From assembly GCF_000469135.2 (NCBI RefSeq), contig NZ_CP048117.1, positions 3,137,501 through 3,201,500 on the forward strand: DNA of 64,000 nucleotides, given 5' to 3'. The notes below the pieces were generated by a model. It worked only from the letters and a program-made list of their open reading frames with translations. It was not told where the DNA came from and ran no database searches. Position numbers and translations under genes: made by a program. The DNA comes from Bacillus sp. SB49. GTDB lineage: Bacteria; Bacillota; Bacilli; Bacillales; Halobacillaceae. Shown here one piece after another: positions 46,197-55,300 of this stretch; the first letter of the stretch is position 1, and every line of letters starts with the position of its first letter.

Positions 46197-47819
46197 TTAA
46201 AGCGCATGATAGATCTCTACAGTGTCAACATTAACACCATCAGAAGATCGGAAGGAGTAGTCATAGTCCGCTGTATGATACAACATTAAGGTTGAACCAC
46301 TTTCTAAATCAGGGTCTCCCAGCTCTCCTTTTAAGTTAGCTACAGCGACGTCTATGTCTTCAATAATAAATTTCTCAGCTTTAGAATCTTCCCCAAATAC
46401 AGCCATTAACCCATTGCTGTATCTGTACTCATTCCCTACCAATAAAGGCTCGCCGTAATTTCGGTCCAGTACAACTTTACTTTTACCTAATTCATTTTTC
46501 GACAAGTCGATCAAAGGCTTTGTTTCACTTATGAAAACTTCTTCGACCTCTTCTTCCGTATAGGAAGGGGAAGTTATTTCACTTGTAGAGTCCTCTTGAA
46601 TCCATGCTTTTTTGTTGTTATCCACGCTTACTTTCAACCACTCTTCACCATTCGTATCTTTTTCTTTCTCCAACACCAGCAGAGATTCTGAAAACATCAC
46701 ATTACCTGAGTCCTCAGATTCTGCATCAGGAGAACTCTTTAACACTGCGCCCTCCGGTTCAGTTACATAACGGGCTTCTGTGTCCGTATTTTCCGTACTA
46801 TTTTCCGTAGTCTCTACAACATCGTTTTCTTCCTTGTCGCTTATTGTTTTTTCAACCTGAACATTACTCGTCGTAAGAGCATTTACATACTCAGTAATAT
46901 CGTTCTTGGACATATACGTAAAAGAAACCAAGATCAACATGAATATAGTAAGCAATGTATTCTTTACAGCTTTTTTTCTCTTTCTTCTTTTCTTCTTTTT
47001 AAGCTTTTCCTTGCTTACAGTAGCTTCTTTGACTTCTGCTTGCTTACTGATTCCTTGTTCTTTAAATGCTTGTTGGTCTTTTTTGCTCATTTTCTTATAA
47101 TCATTTATGAATTCTGTGTATTTAGGCAGAACCTCATGTATATCTCCTTGATCCCTTACCTCACCATGCTCAAGCCAGACGGCCTTTGTACAAAAGCTTC
47201 TTACTTGAGCTGCCGAGTGACTGACGAAGAATATTGTCTTCCCCTGAGCCTTGAATTCATTCAATTTATCCAAACACTTATCTGCAAAGGTTTGATCCCC
47301 AACAGAAAGAGCTTCATCTATAATCAACACATCTGGATCGACACTGACGGAGATCGCAAAACCTAACCTTGACCTCATTCCACTTGAGTACTTCTTTACC
47401 GGCATATCAATAAACTTACCAATATCAGCAAAGTCGATAATCTCCGGCTCCAAGTCTTTGATTTCTTCTTTTTTAATACCCATCATCAGGCATTTCAGCT
47501 CAATATTTTCTCTACCTGTCAATTCTTTATTTAATCCAGCAGAAACTGCAATTAATGCAACTTCTCCTCTGACAGTAATGCTTCCATAGGTAGGCGCTGT
47601 TACATTCGCGATCAGGTTGGAAATCGTTGACTTACCGGAACCGTTGATTCCTATAACTCCTACAATGTCTCCAGGTCTCGCCTCGAAGCTGATATTTCGG
47701 ACAGCATAGAAATCGTTCTCAGAACTCCCGGTCGAGAACAGACTCTTTAATTTATCGGACTTCTTACTATGCATCTTATATCGTTTTGTTACGTTATGAA
47801 GCTTAACTGAAAAACTCAT
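46197..47819 (-). CDS. tagH: ABC exporter ATPase with membrane helix and SH3 domain (TagH-like)
   Basis: 540 residues. The ATPase has Walker A GINGSGKST (57-65), signature YSSGM (144-148) and Walker B LIIDEA (165-170). A Lys/Arg-rich stretch precedes one membrane helix (about 288-303), and an outer part follows with a bacterial SH3 domain (about 349-412) and a C-terminal domain of about 110 residues. This layout and the sequence match Bacillus TagH, the wall teichoic acid exporter ATPase. No teichoic acid synthesis gene is nearby; the Kdo/KpsC/KpsS operon is, so the exported glycan may be the Kdo-linked one. Confidence 0.88.
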   Translation of the reverse strand: MSFSVKLHNVTKRYKMHSKKSDKLKSLFSTGSSENDFYAVRNISFEARPGDIVGVIGINGSGKSTISNLIANVTAPTYGSITVRGEVALIAVSAGLNKELTGRENIELKCLMMGIKKEEIKDLEPEIIDFADIGKFIDMPVKKYSSGMRSRLGFAISVSVDPDVLIIDEALSVGDQTFADKCLDKLNEFKAQGKTIFFVSHSAAQVRSFCTKAVWLEHGEVRDQGDIHEVLPKYTEFINDYKKMSKKDQQAFKEQGISKQAEVKEATVSKEKLKKKKRRKRKKAVKNTLLTIFMLILVSFTYMSKNDITEYVNALTTSNVQVEKTISDKEENDVVETTENSTENTDTEARYVTEPEGAVLKSSPDAESEDSGNVMFSESLLVLEKEKDTNGEEWLKVSVDNNKKAWIQEDSTSEITSPSYTEEEVEEVFISETKPLIDLSKNELGKSKVVLDRNYGEPLLVGNEYRYSNGLMAVFGEDSKAEKFIIEDIDVAVANLKGELGDPDLESGSTLMLYHTADYDYSFRSSDGVNVDTVEIYHAL

Positions 47820-47834
47820 GATATTAAGACCTCT

Positions 47835-48650
47835 CTATAAATAATCTACGAAATGCTTCTTAAACTTCATGTGGAGACTTGCCCCTACTATGAGCATACA
47901 TATAACTAAAGTCCAGAAATAAAGTGTGTATCCTACATCTTCAAAAAACCAGCGGCCTCCTATAAATGCGTCTCTATAGCCTTCAACAATATAATATAGA
48001 GGATTAATCTTAAGGATGGTTTCCACCAGATTTTTCATCGACTCGGGAAGACTATCGGTTGTCCACAGAATAGGTGTTAAATACAGCAGCATACGAATTA
48101 CCGAACGTAAGCCTGTCTGAATATCCCGCACAACTGTAGTTAAAGTGGAGAATATAAGTGCAAAGGCAAAAATAAAGCTTACCAAAGCAAACATATAGTA
48201 GGGTAACTGAATAAAGTAGATGGATATCCCACCTGCAAAGATAATATAAATAATGGTTAGAAATGTCCCTAGGAAAAGGTGTTGATAAAAGGACGATAAT
48301 ATAACAAAACTAGGAATGGCACTGACAGGAAAATTCATTTTGGATATTAAATTCAGTCTAGAATGAATAGACCTCGATCCGTTCATTGCCGCCGCATTGA
48401 AGAAAAACCAGACGAACATGCCGATGGACAACCAATAAACAAAAGGGACTCCGTTGACATCTTCCCCACCACGAATACCTATGCCGAATACAAACCAATA
48501 AATTAGTAATTGGATGATCGGGTTGATTATCTCCCAAGCCATACCCAGATAATGGTTACTGTTATTGCTTTTCATTTGAAAAATGGACAATCGCTTAATT
48601 AAATACGCACTGCCGATTTGTTCTCGTAATAATTTGATTGTGGAATTCAC
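47835..48650 (-). CDS. tagG: ABC-2 polysaccharide exporter permease (TagG-like)
   Basis: About 271 residues from the GTG at 48650, nine bases after an AGG-type ribosome site; the GTG at 48665 has none. The N-terminus (MKSNNSNHYLGMAWEIINPI) is very close to TagG. Six membrane helices. It pairs with the ATPase encoded 15 bases downstream and shares the family with KpsM, so it can serve either a teichoic acid or a Kdo-primed glycan. Confidence 0.88.
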   Translation of the reverse strand: MNSTIKLLREQIGSAYLIKRLSIFQMKSNNSNHYLGMAWEIINPIIQLLIYWFVFGIGIRGGEDVNGVPFVYWLSIGMFVWFFFNAAAMNGSRSIHSRLNLISKMNFPVSAIPSFVILSSFYQHLFLGTFLTIIYIIFAGGISIYFIQLPYYMFALVSFIFAFALIFSTLTTVVRDIQTGLRSVIRMLLYLTPILWTTDSLPESMKNLVETILKINPLYYIVEGYRDAFIGGRWFFEDVGYTLYFWTLVICMLIVGASLHMKFKKHFVDYL

Positions 48651-48665
48651 AAGCAGTTTCCTCAC

Positions 48666-49025
48666 GATCTTTACTGTATTTAAAGCATTTTACTATGTAT
48701 CTTTAATCTCTAAGAGAAAATTTTAACACATTATCCTTACTTTTTACTAGACTGGAAAAGAATATCTGTCTGTCATTTCTGAATTGAATAATATTATCTC
48801 TGTGTCATTTGTTGCAGCTATATCACCATAGGTCCTCTATTTCCTTAAGAAATCGATACTGGCAAAAGCAGCCTATTTTACTGATTCCCTGCAGACTATT
48901 GTCTAACCTTGGCAATTTAGGTAGAATATAAAAGTATGACAATTAGGAGAATTCCACATAATTTGTAATTATAGATGATTATGTTATTAAAATATTGTAT
49001 ATAAAAGAAAGGATGATAGATACAT
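48666..49025. other. Divergent intergenic region, 360 bases
   Basis: AT-rich and non-coding between tagG and the 1267-residue gene. On the plus strand TAAAAT (48988-48993) and GAAAGGATGAT (49007-49017) can serve as -10 and ribosome site of the latter. Nothing resembling an RNA gene or strong hairpin was seen. Confidence 0.5.
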
Positions 49026-52000
49026 ATGGCAAACACCCCGTTTAAAAACGCTTTGTTCCTCTCCAACTTCACCATTGATATGGGGGACCCAAATTTCCGT
49101 ACAGGTGCTTACTCCAAGTTCCTGGAGCCGATGGCTGATTCTTTATCAAAGATCAGTGATGTAGATGTCAAGTTCCTGGCTTCTAAACACACGTTTGACT
49201 CGATCACGAGGGATGCTAAAGCATCCAAAATAAAGAAAGACAATACGTTCATTGTCGATTACCAACGTAGTATCGATATCTTCGGATTCGGGGACTGGTT
49301 TATCCGCAAATCTTATAATGACGAGTTTACGAATGAAGAGAAAGCTTATATATCCGGCTATTTCAAGTCATTATTCGGTAACTGGGAGCCTGATCTTATC
49401 GTAAGCTGGGAATTCCCGACTACCATCCTGCGGTCTCTGTTCCCAGATGCTTTAGTCATTGACCTCATGCCTGGTTTGTTTATGAGACCTCCCTACCCAA
49501 GGACTATTTCCATTGATCCATCAGGTCTATACAAAGACAGTGCTTTTTCCAGCCAGATAGATCCTTCAACACGTGCGAAAGCTACAGATCAGGAATTGGA
49601 TAATTATTATCGGATCAGAGATCACTATGAAACCTTCTATCGTGATCATAAAACAAAAGATATGATTCTATCCAAATTCCAAAACCCTGAGAAATTCAAC
49701 AAGTTCGCATTAGTTCCTTTGCAGATTTCCCAGTACTTTGGCTTCCATGAGAATACACCTTATACATCACAATTCGATTTCTTATTAGATGTCCTCAGAA
49801 ATACGCCGGAGGATACGGGGGTTATTGCTACACAGTATATTAGTGGTCTATTACAGGAAAAAGCTATCAATGACAAGAACATAGACTTCCTTCATGCTAA
49901 CTTCCCGAATTTCCTTTACTCTAAAGAATTCGAGAAAGTAGACAACATATCCCAGTATATCGTTCCGTGGGCAGATATTACTTATTCCGTCTCCAGTACA
50001 ATCGGCTTACAGACGAAATTCTTTGATAAGAAATTGATTTCCCCTTCCAGATCCCATCTGGCATATTTTGCAGACGAGACAGAACTGGGTAAGGATGGTT
50101 CAAACGAACACAATGATCATAATATGGCTTTGCTGTTGAATAGAGGTACATTCCTTGAGTCCCGACTTATCAATGAACCACAGTACCTGCTGGATATATT
50201 CACAGAAATGGCCGCTAACAAAAAGAATGGTAAAACTGGAATCGATCTCTTAGCTGGTCGTACCATCCATAAAGCCAATAAAGAAACACCGCTTCATTAC
50301 ATCGCTACATCCTCTCAACATGCAGCCGAGCGTCAACTGGCCAAACTTGGTGGATCAGCTGCCAAGTCTAAGAAAAATGAGTTGAAGGATATTCTTAATA
50401 AAATGGAAGAAGCCAGCATCGTTTCCTTCGACGTATTTGACACGTTGCTTTGTCGTTCTGTGTTCAAGCCGGAAGATGTCTTCCTCCTCATGCAGAAGGA
50501 ACTGGCTTCAGGAGAGAAGAAGATAGATATTCCTTCTCACATCATCGGTGCGTTCGCTGAATTGCGGAAAGGCGTGGAAAGACAGTTAAGACAGGAAAGA
50601 GATGCAGCGTTAAAACTTCCAGAGTGTGAGCTGCAGGAAGAAATCCTTATTGAGGATGTGTACCGCATCCTGATCGAACAATTCGGCGGAAGTGCAAACG
50701 CTGCTCAGGAACTTGTAGATTTTGAGCAGGAAATGGAGTTCCGCATATTAAAACCGCGGCCGGTCGGTAAGTTCCTATTTGACGAAGCTGTCCGCGCTGG
50801 AAAACAAGTGATTATCATTTCTGATTTCATTCATGATAAAGTCTTTGTCAGCCAAGCACTTAAAAATGCCGGAATCACACAATATGATCATCTGTTCGTC
50901 TCTGCAAATGCTGGTATGAAGAAACACTCCGGTGATCTCTTCCATCATGTCGTAGAGCAGTTGAGTCTTGATACTAACAGTGTTCTTCATATTGGGGATA
51001 ATGCGATAGGAGACCTAGCTAAAGGACATGAAGCTGGTTGGACGACCATGCGGATTACTTCAGCAAGGGAAAGAGCATTGGATATCCTTAAAAACCGTGA
51101 TCTCTCTCCGGCAATCGTCGATAAGAGCTTCTTCCTGCGTACATCTCTGTCGCTATTTGCCGAAGAGTTCTTCAACACGAAGACATACAATCCGGACACT
51201 CCTAAGAATGAGAAGGAGAATCGCAATATTGTAGAAAGCGGTTTTGAGTTCGGATACCTGGCCTTGGGTCCAATCATGTACAATTTCTCCGAATGGATTC
51301 TTAAGCAGGCGAAAGACAAGGGCTGCACTTCCATCGTCTTCTTTGCCAGGGACTGTTACCTGCCTCATAAAGTTACAAAGAAAATTCTTGAAACGAGACA
51401 GGATGACAGCATAGAAGTGCATTACATCCCAGCCTCCAGAAAAGGTTTGATGGGGCTTAACCTGTATCAGCCGGAAGATTTCCTAAAAGTACGGATCGAT
51501 GATTTCAACAGACGTAAGACGCTTGCAGATTTGATCGAGAGCCGTTTCGGGTTGGATCCTTACACCTTCTCCCAAGCCACTTTGGACAAATGGGGCGTAG
51601 AGGATATTGATGTAGAAGTCCGCTATGTAACATCTGCCGCAGTTTATGGTATCGTTCTTGCCCACGTAAGAAACAACTGGGAAGACGTATCTGCCATGCT
51701 TGACGATAAGCGTGATGTGTACACGAGGAAGTTGAAGGAAATTGGAGTCGACTTGAGCAAGGATACTCTGGCGCTGGACTTCGGATACAAAGGATCCACT
51801 CACAAAATGATCCGTGAACTGTTCCAAGGAGAATTCCATCCTGCATTCTTCATGACCTTTGCAGATGATTTCGGCAGAGATCCTATCGAGAATGCCGCAA
51901 GCTTCTACATGACGAATTTGAACCCTGTTCATAAGAACGGTAACATCATGTTAAGTCATAACTTGATTATCGAAACGTTAGTCAACGAACCTACCGGAAG

Positions 52001-52829
52001 CTTGATCGAAGTCATAGAACAAGATGGAGAGATAAGGACGGTAAAAGAAGAATTGGGTTCCGCCGATCACTTATCCAAGGTCAATGCGATCCACCAGGGT
52101 GTATTGAAGTTTGCTGACAGCTGGCTGGGAAGTTTCCAGGCCTTCCCTTCCTCTCTCGCTACGTTGGAAATGAATTCAGCCGAGTACTTCCTTTCCTCTA
52201 TTTTGAGAAAGCCGGTCGTAGAGGAAACGGACGTGTTGAAAGGTTTATTGTTTGATAATGCATTCGCAGGACATGCCAACCGTTATATCCTTTCTCCAAA
52301 TGCAGGGGCAAAAGACAACCAGAGTATTTGGAAAGAGGGTCATCGCGTCTATCAAGCGAGCATTCCAAAAAAAAACAGCAATCCGGTAAAAAAGCCCGCA
52401 CCGAAAAAAAAGCCTGAACCACCAGTAAAACAAGTAAATACACCGGCTCCTGCTCCCGCAAAACCAAAGCAGCAAGCTGCTCCGAAGAAACCGGCAGCTA
52501 AAGCTGTACCGGAGAAGAAAAAAGCCGTGAAGAAACCGGCGAAAATCGTACTGCAGAAGAATAAAGTTATGATCGGAGATCAAAGCTATCCTAAGCAGAT
52601 AACTGCACTTAAAGTGCTGCATAGAAATGAATTTATCGAGGTCATCTCCTGGCTGGCTAAACTTACTCCATCCGAGGAAGTTCGAAGAAGCTATGCGGAT
52701 ATGATCAAAGAAAATCCCAAAACATATGTAGCTGCCAGGTTATTGAACGAGTATGGCGGTATTTCAAAAGCAGATATCTCCAAGAAAGATAAGCTGCGTT
52801 CCTATAGAAGCCTGATGATGAAAAAATAA
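49026..52829 (+). CDS. Giant glycan-assembly protein: KpsS-like domain fused to a HAD-containing (COG5610-like) module
   Basis: 1267 residues, the only plus-strand gene of the Kdo region. Residues about 1-400 resemble capsule KpsS-type glycosyltransferases (VPLQISQYFGF at 230-240, SVSSTIG at 321-327). Residues about 455-690 are a HAD domain with SFDVFDTLL (nucleophile D469) and HIGDNAIGD as motif IV; position +2 of motif I is Phe, as in haloacid dehalogenases, not the Asp of phosphatases. Residues about 740-1095 (FFARDCYLPHKV, LALDFGYKGS) match the C-terminal part of COG5610-like proteins found in glycan loci. A Lys/Pro/Ala-rich linker (about 1113-1178) and a small terminal domain end it. No signal peptide. 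It probably builds or phosphorylates the polymer; function is inferred. Confidence 0.75.
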   Translation: MANTPFKNALFLSNFTIDMGDPNFRTGAYSKFLEPMADSLSKISDVDVKFLASKHTFDSITRDAKASKIKKDNTFIVDYQRSIDIFGFGDWFIRKSYNDEFTNEEKAYISGYFKSLFGNWEPDLIVSWEFPTTILRSLFPDALVIDLMPGLFMRPPYPRTISIDPSGLYKDSAFSSQIDPSTRAKATDQELDNYYRIRDHYETFYRDHKTKDMILSKFQNPEKFNKFALVPLQISQYFGFHENTPYTSQFDFLLDVLRNTPEDTGVIATQYISGLLQEKAINDKNIDFLHANFPNFLYSKEFEKVDNISQYIVPWADITYSVSSTIGLQTKFFDKKLISPSRSHLAYFADETELGKDGSNEHNDHNMALLLNRGTFLESRLINEPQYLLDIFTEMAANKKNGKTGIDLLAGRTIHKANKETPLHYIATSSQHAAERQLAKLGGSAAKSKKNELKDILNKMEEASIVSFDVFDTLLCRSVFKPEDVFLLMQKELASGEKKIDIPSHIIGAFAELRKGVERQLRQERDAALKLPECELQEEILIEDVYRILIEQFGGSANAAQELVDFEQEMEFRILKPRPVGKFLFDEAVRAGKQVIIISDFIHDKVFVSQALKNAGITQYDHLFVSANAGMKKHSGDLFHHVVEQLSLDTNSVLHIGDNAIGDLAKGHEAGWTTMRITSARERALDILKNRDLSPAIVDKSFFLRTSLSLFAEEFFNTKTYNPDTPKNEKENRNIVESGFEFGYLALGPIMYNFSEWILKQAKDKGCTSIVFFARDCYLPHKVTKKILETRQDDSIEVHYIPASRKGLMGLNLYQPEDFLKVRIDDFNRRKTLADLIESRFGLDPYTFSQATLDKWGVEDIDVEVRYVTSAAVYGIVLAHVRNNWEDVSAMLDDKRDVYTRKLKEIGVDLSKDTLALDFGYKGSTHKMIRELFQGEFHPAFFMTFADDFGRDPIENAASFYMTNLNPVHKNGNIMLSHNLIIETLVNEPTGSLIEVIEQDGEIRTVKEELGSADHLSKVNAIHQGVLKFADSWLGSFQAFPSSLATLEMNSAEYFLSSILRKPVVEETDVLKGLLFDNAFAGHANRYILSPNAGAKDNQSIWKEGHRVYQASIPKKNSNPVKKPAPKKKPEPPVKQVNTPAPAPAKPKQQAAPKKPAAKAVPEKKKAVKKPAKIVLQKNKVMIGDQSYPKQITALKVLHRNEFIEVISWLAKLTPSEEVRRSYADMIKENPKTYVAARLLNEYGGISKADISKKDKLRSYRSLMMKK

Positions 52830-52845
52830 ACGGAATCAGCTGACA

Positions 52846-52892
52846 AAAACGGATGAATTCCATGCATTTGCTGCATGGAATTCATCCGTTTT
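52846..52892. terminator. Bidirectional terminator, 21-bp perfect stem
   Basis: 52846-52866 pairs perfectly with 52872-52892 around TTTGC; T-rich tails on both strands. It serves the convergent 1267-residue gene and the hydrolase/TPR gene. Confidence 0.95.
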
Positions 52893-52897
52893 CTTTA

Positions 52898-54091
52898 TTA
52901 ATCAAAGGAGTTTCTTATTCTATTCGCAAAAAAAGATGCCTCCGCATATCCTAAATCGGAATCTTTCATAAAGAAAGTAATCAAACTTTCCCTGAATGTC
53001 GGATTTCCTCTATTAATTTTCACGGCGCATTTCAAGTAATGTCCTGCTTCATCCAAGTCTCCTGCCTGCATATACATCAAACCTAAACTATGGTAGGCAT
53101 GGGCATGCCATGGATTTATAAGAATGGAGTGTTTCAGCAATTTCTCTGCCCGCTCTCTCTTGCCTCTTCTTTTGTACAATGCTCCCAGCTTCGCGTATGC
53201 TTCAAACTGATATTCACAAAGGTCGATGGACTTCCACCACGCTTCTTCCGCATCATCGTGCTGACGCAGGCGGTGGTATGCTTCCCCCAAACGAAGCCAG
53301 TAAAGGGATTCTCCCTTACAGGTAGAAAACATTCTCTTTAAGTATTTTATATGATATTTCTTATCCTTCTTCACCTTTTTTATATGATCGGCATGATACA
53401 GGGCTACGACAGCCTCCTGATTCTCTTCCAATATTCCTCTTCTCGGTATATCTTCCTCTGTTTCATTCCCTTTTGTGAATGTTTCAATTAAATGTACCAG
53501 TTTGTTTTCTAAGTGGACCGGCTGTACACCTGGATGAAAAGATCCCTTCACTGTATATGTATGTACATTGGGGATATCTCTTAACCAGTATTGGCTGATA
53601 AGATCCCACTCATCACTTTCACTTGCAAGCAGCCAAATTTTCATCGTGTTTTGATTCATAAGAGGTTTTAACCTCCGATACTTTACCTTCAGGCCATCCG
53701 GCATATGAAGCTGACTTCTGCTCCCTTGTTTATTAAGGACAGACTCCACACCAAAAGCCAAACATTTGTCCGCTCCGCCTAGTAACCCATATAACAGTGC
53801 ACCATAAGCCCCCATGGAAGTCCCGAATGTCGTAACATGACCATTCCCTAATTCTCTTGCAGCACGGATAAGCATTTCCGCCGCTTCTTTCGGATCTATG
53901 GAGTAACCGACGATACCATGCTGATACCACAGGTTCCCATGATCGTTTACAAAAATGATATTAACATCCGCTTCGATAATTGCCTTATATGGTTTGAACT
54001 TCCCCGGTGGAGTATTCACTTGGGAGAATGCCACTAACGTAGGCAGGTGCTTTCCTTTACTGATAATCTGTACGTATTCATTTTCTATCAT
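52898..54091 (-). CDS. Alpha/beta-hydrolase with C-terminal TPR repeats (copy 2)
   Basis: About 397 residues; the ATG at 54091 has the best spacing to GGGGG. Same architecture as copy 1: a nucleophile elbow GTSMG (S92 in this numbering) preceded by the shared LWYQHGIVG run, a late histidine in GSFHPG, and TPR units in the C-terminal 160 residues (LGALYKRRGKRERAEKLLKH, LGLMYMQAGDLDEAGHYLKC). It is the last gene behind the Kdo/KpsC genes, though a terminator-like hairpin precedes it. Possible acyl modification or release of glycan; substrate unknown. Confidence 0.75.
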   Translation of the reverse strand: MIENEYVQIISKGKHLPTLVAFSQVNTPPGKFKPYKAIIEADVNIIFVNDHGNLWYQHGIVGYSIDPKEAAEMLIRAARELGNGHVTTFGTSMGAYGALLYGLLGGADKCLAFGVESVLNKQGSRSQLHMPDGLKVKYRRLKPLMNQNTMKIWLLASESDEWDLISQYWLRDIPNVHTYTVKGSFHPGVQPVHLENKLVHLIETFTKGNETEEDIPRRGILEENQEAVVALYHADHIKKVKKDKKYHIKYLKRMFSTCKGESLYWLRLGEAYHRLRQHDDAEEAWWKSIDLCEYQFEAYAKLGALYKRRGKRERAEKLLKHSILINPWHAHAYHSLGLMYMQAGDLDEAGHYLKCAVKINRGNPTFRESLITFFMKDSDLGYAEASFFANRIRNSFD

Positions 54092-54128
54092 CATCTTTCC
54101 CCCCACAAAAAGACACTGGTAAATAAAA

Positions 54129-54160
54129 GGATGAGAGAGAAACTTAATCCCCTCTCATCC
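54129..54160 (-). terminator. Attenuator-like hairpin between the KpsC paralogue and the hydrolase gene
   Basis: GGATGAGAG/CTCTCATCC, a 9-bp stem followed on the minus strand by TTTTATTT. It overlaps the KpsC paralogue stop codon. Downstream expression may depend on read-through. Confidence 0.65.
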
Positions 54161-55279
54161 CATTAACTGCATATTCTTCTGTTTATAGAGCAGGTCGATT
54201 GCTTCTTCCACTTCTATTCTGGAACGATCTACCGGATTAACGTACACAGGATAGAGAATATATGCTGCAGCAAATACTTCTGCCAAGGTTCGTTGCTGTT
54301 TCCTTCTCGGAACTGGCTGACGGTCGTCTGTAAGGCCCCAACCAGAATAAAAGGGAGCTCCTATGCACGTCACCTTTATTCCTCTCATCAATGCTTCAAA
54401 GCCCGCTAAAGAAGTGATCGTATACACGTGATCGATCGTCTGAAATGCGTCCGACAAACTCAATGGGGTTGTAATTACAGTGGCTATATCCTGCACATGT
54501 GCTGGATTACTGAGAGCATCCCTCCGCCCGAATAATACATCAGGATGAGGCTTATAAATGATTTCCGCATCCGGATTTTCTTTACTCGCCAGCCTGACTA
54601 AGTCATTATTCGTAATGGAACGCTCACAACCCATTTTAATAGACGCATCGTCCTCTACTTGACCGATGACGAGAATCCTCTTTCTATTCTTAGGGCCATA
54701 GATCTCCTGTATGTTCTGACTTTTCACATGATTATACTTACTTAAACCTAGTTGGTTTAAACGAGTCATGCATATCCCGGCACGCTCCAGCAGCTCTACA
54801 TCTTTAGAAAAATCATAGGTATTAAGCATATCCTCCAAGTCACTTGGTTTCTTGGAGTTATAATAAAGCTCTTGTTTGTCCAAGCACATGGATATAGGCT
54901 CAGAGAACATCGAGCCTAGACCGATGGACCGGATGAAGCCGTCTTCCATCCTGTAAACCGGGATGTTGTATTTGTCTGCGTATTCCACTAACTTCTTCTG
55001 CTCGGCATATCCCCACACGATAAACACTTTGTTCTTGTAAAGGCGAAGCAGGTATGGGAGAAGCACCCCTCCAGATGAAGGGATAAACTTAATGGTATAG
55101 CCAGTCAGGAAATTTGGTATGAATGAATGTTTCCACTTGGAGAAGTGAAAAAGGAAAGCTACGGGAGCTTCTTTCTTACTCCTCCGTTCAAACAGCCATC
55201 GCATAAACAGGATGTCCGCTTCTATCCTATTGATGATCTTCTTGATGATACGCTTTGTCCTCTTAAACACAACATTCAT
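54155..55279 (-). CDS. Single-module KpsC-like beta-Kdo transferase paralogue
   Basis: 374 residues, one KpsC module with both signature sites: EDGF at 112-115 and KPHP at 243-246, and the FYSGWGLTDDR run near 310-320. It is closest to the first module of the adjacent three-module protein (shared YGPKxxKRILVxGQVEDDAS), so a duplication is likely. It would add one type of beta-Kdo linkage. A basic N-terminus (KRTKRIIKKIINR) could touch membrane phospholipid. It lies 21 bases after kpsC. Confidence 0.85.
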   Translation of the reverse strand: MNVVFKRTKRIIKKIINRIEADILFMRWLFERRSKKEAPVAFLFHFSKWKHSFIPNFLTGYTIKFIPSSGGVLLPYLLRLYKNKVFIVWGYAEQKKLVEYADKYNIPVYRMEDGFIRSIGLGSMFSEPISMCLDKQELYYNSKKPSDLEDMLNTYDFSKDVELLERAGICMTRLNQLGLSKYNHVKSQNIQEIYGPKNRKRILVIGQVEDDASIKMGCERSITNNDLVRLASKENPDAEIIYKPHPDVLFGRRDALSNPAHVQDIATVITTPLSLSDAFQTIDHVYTITSLAGFEALMRGIKVTCIGAPFYSGWGLTDDRQPVPRRKQQRTLAEVFAAAYILYPVYVNPVDRSRIEVEEAIDLLYKQKNMQLMG

Positions 55280-55300
55280 TCTTCAAGCTCCTTCACTGGC

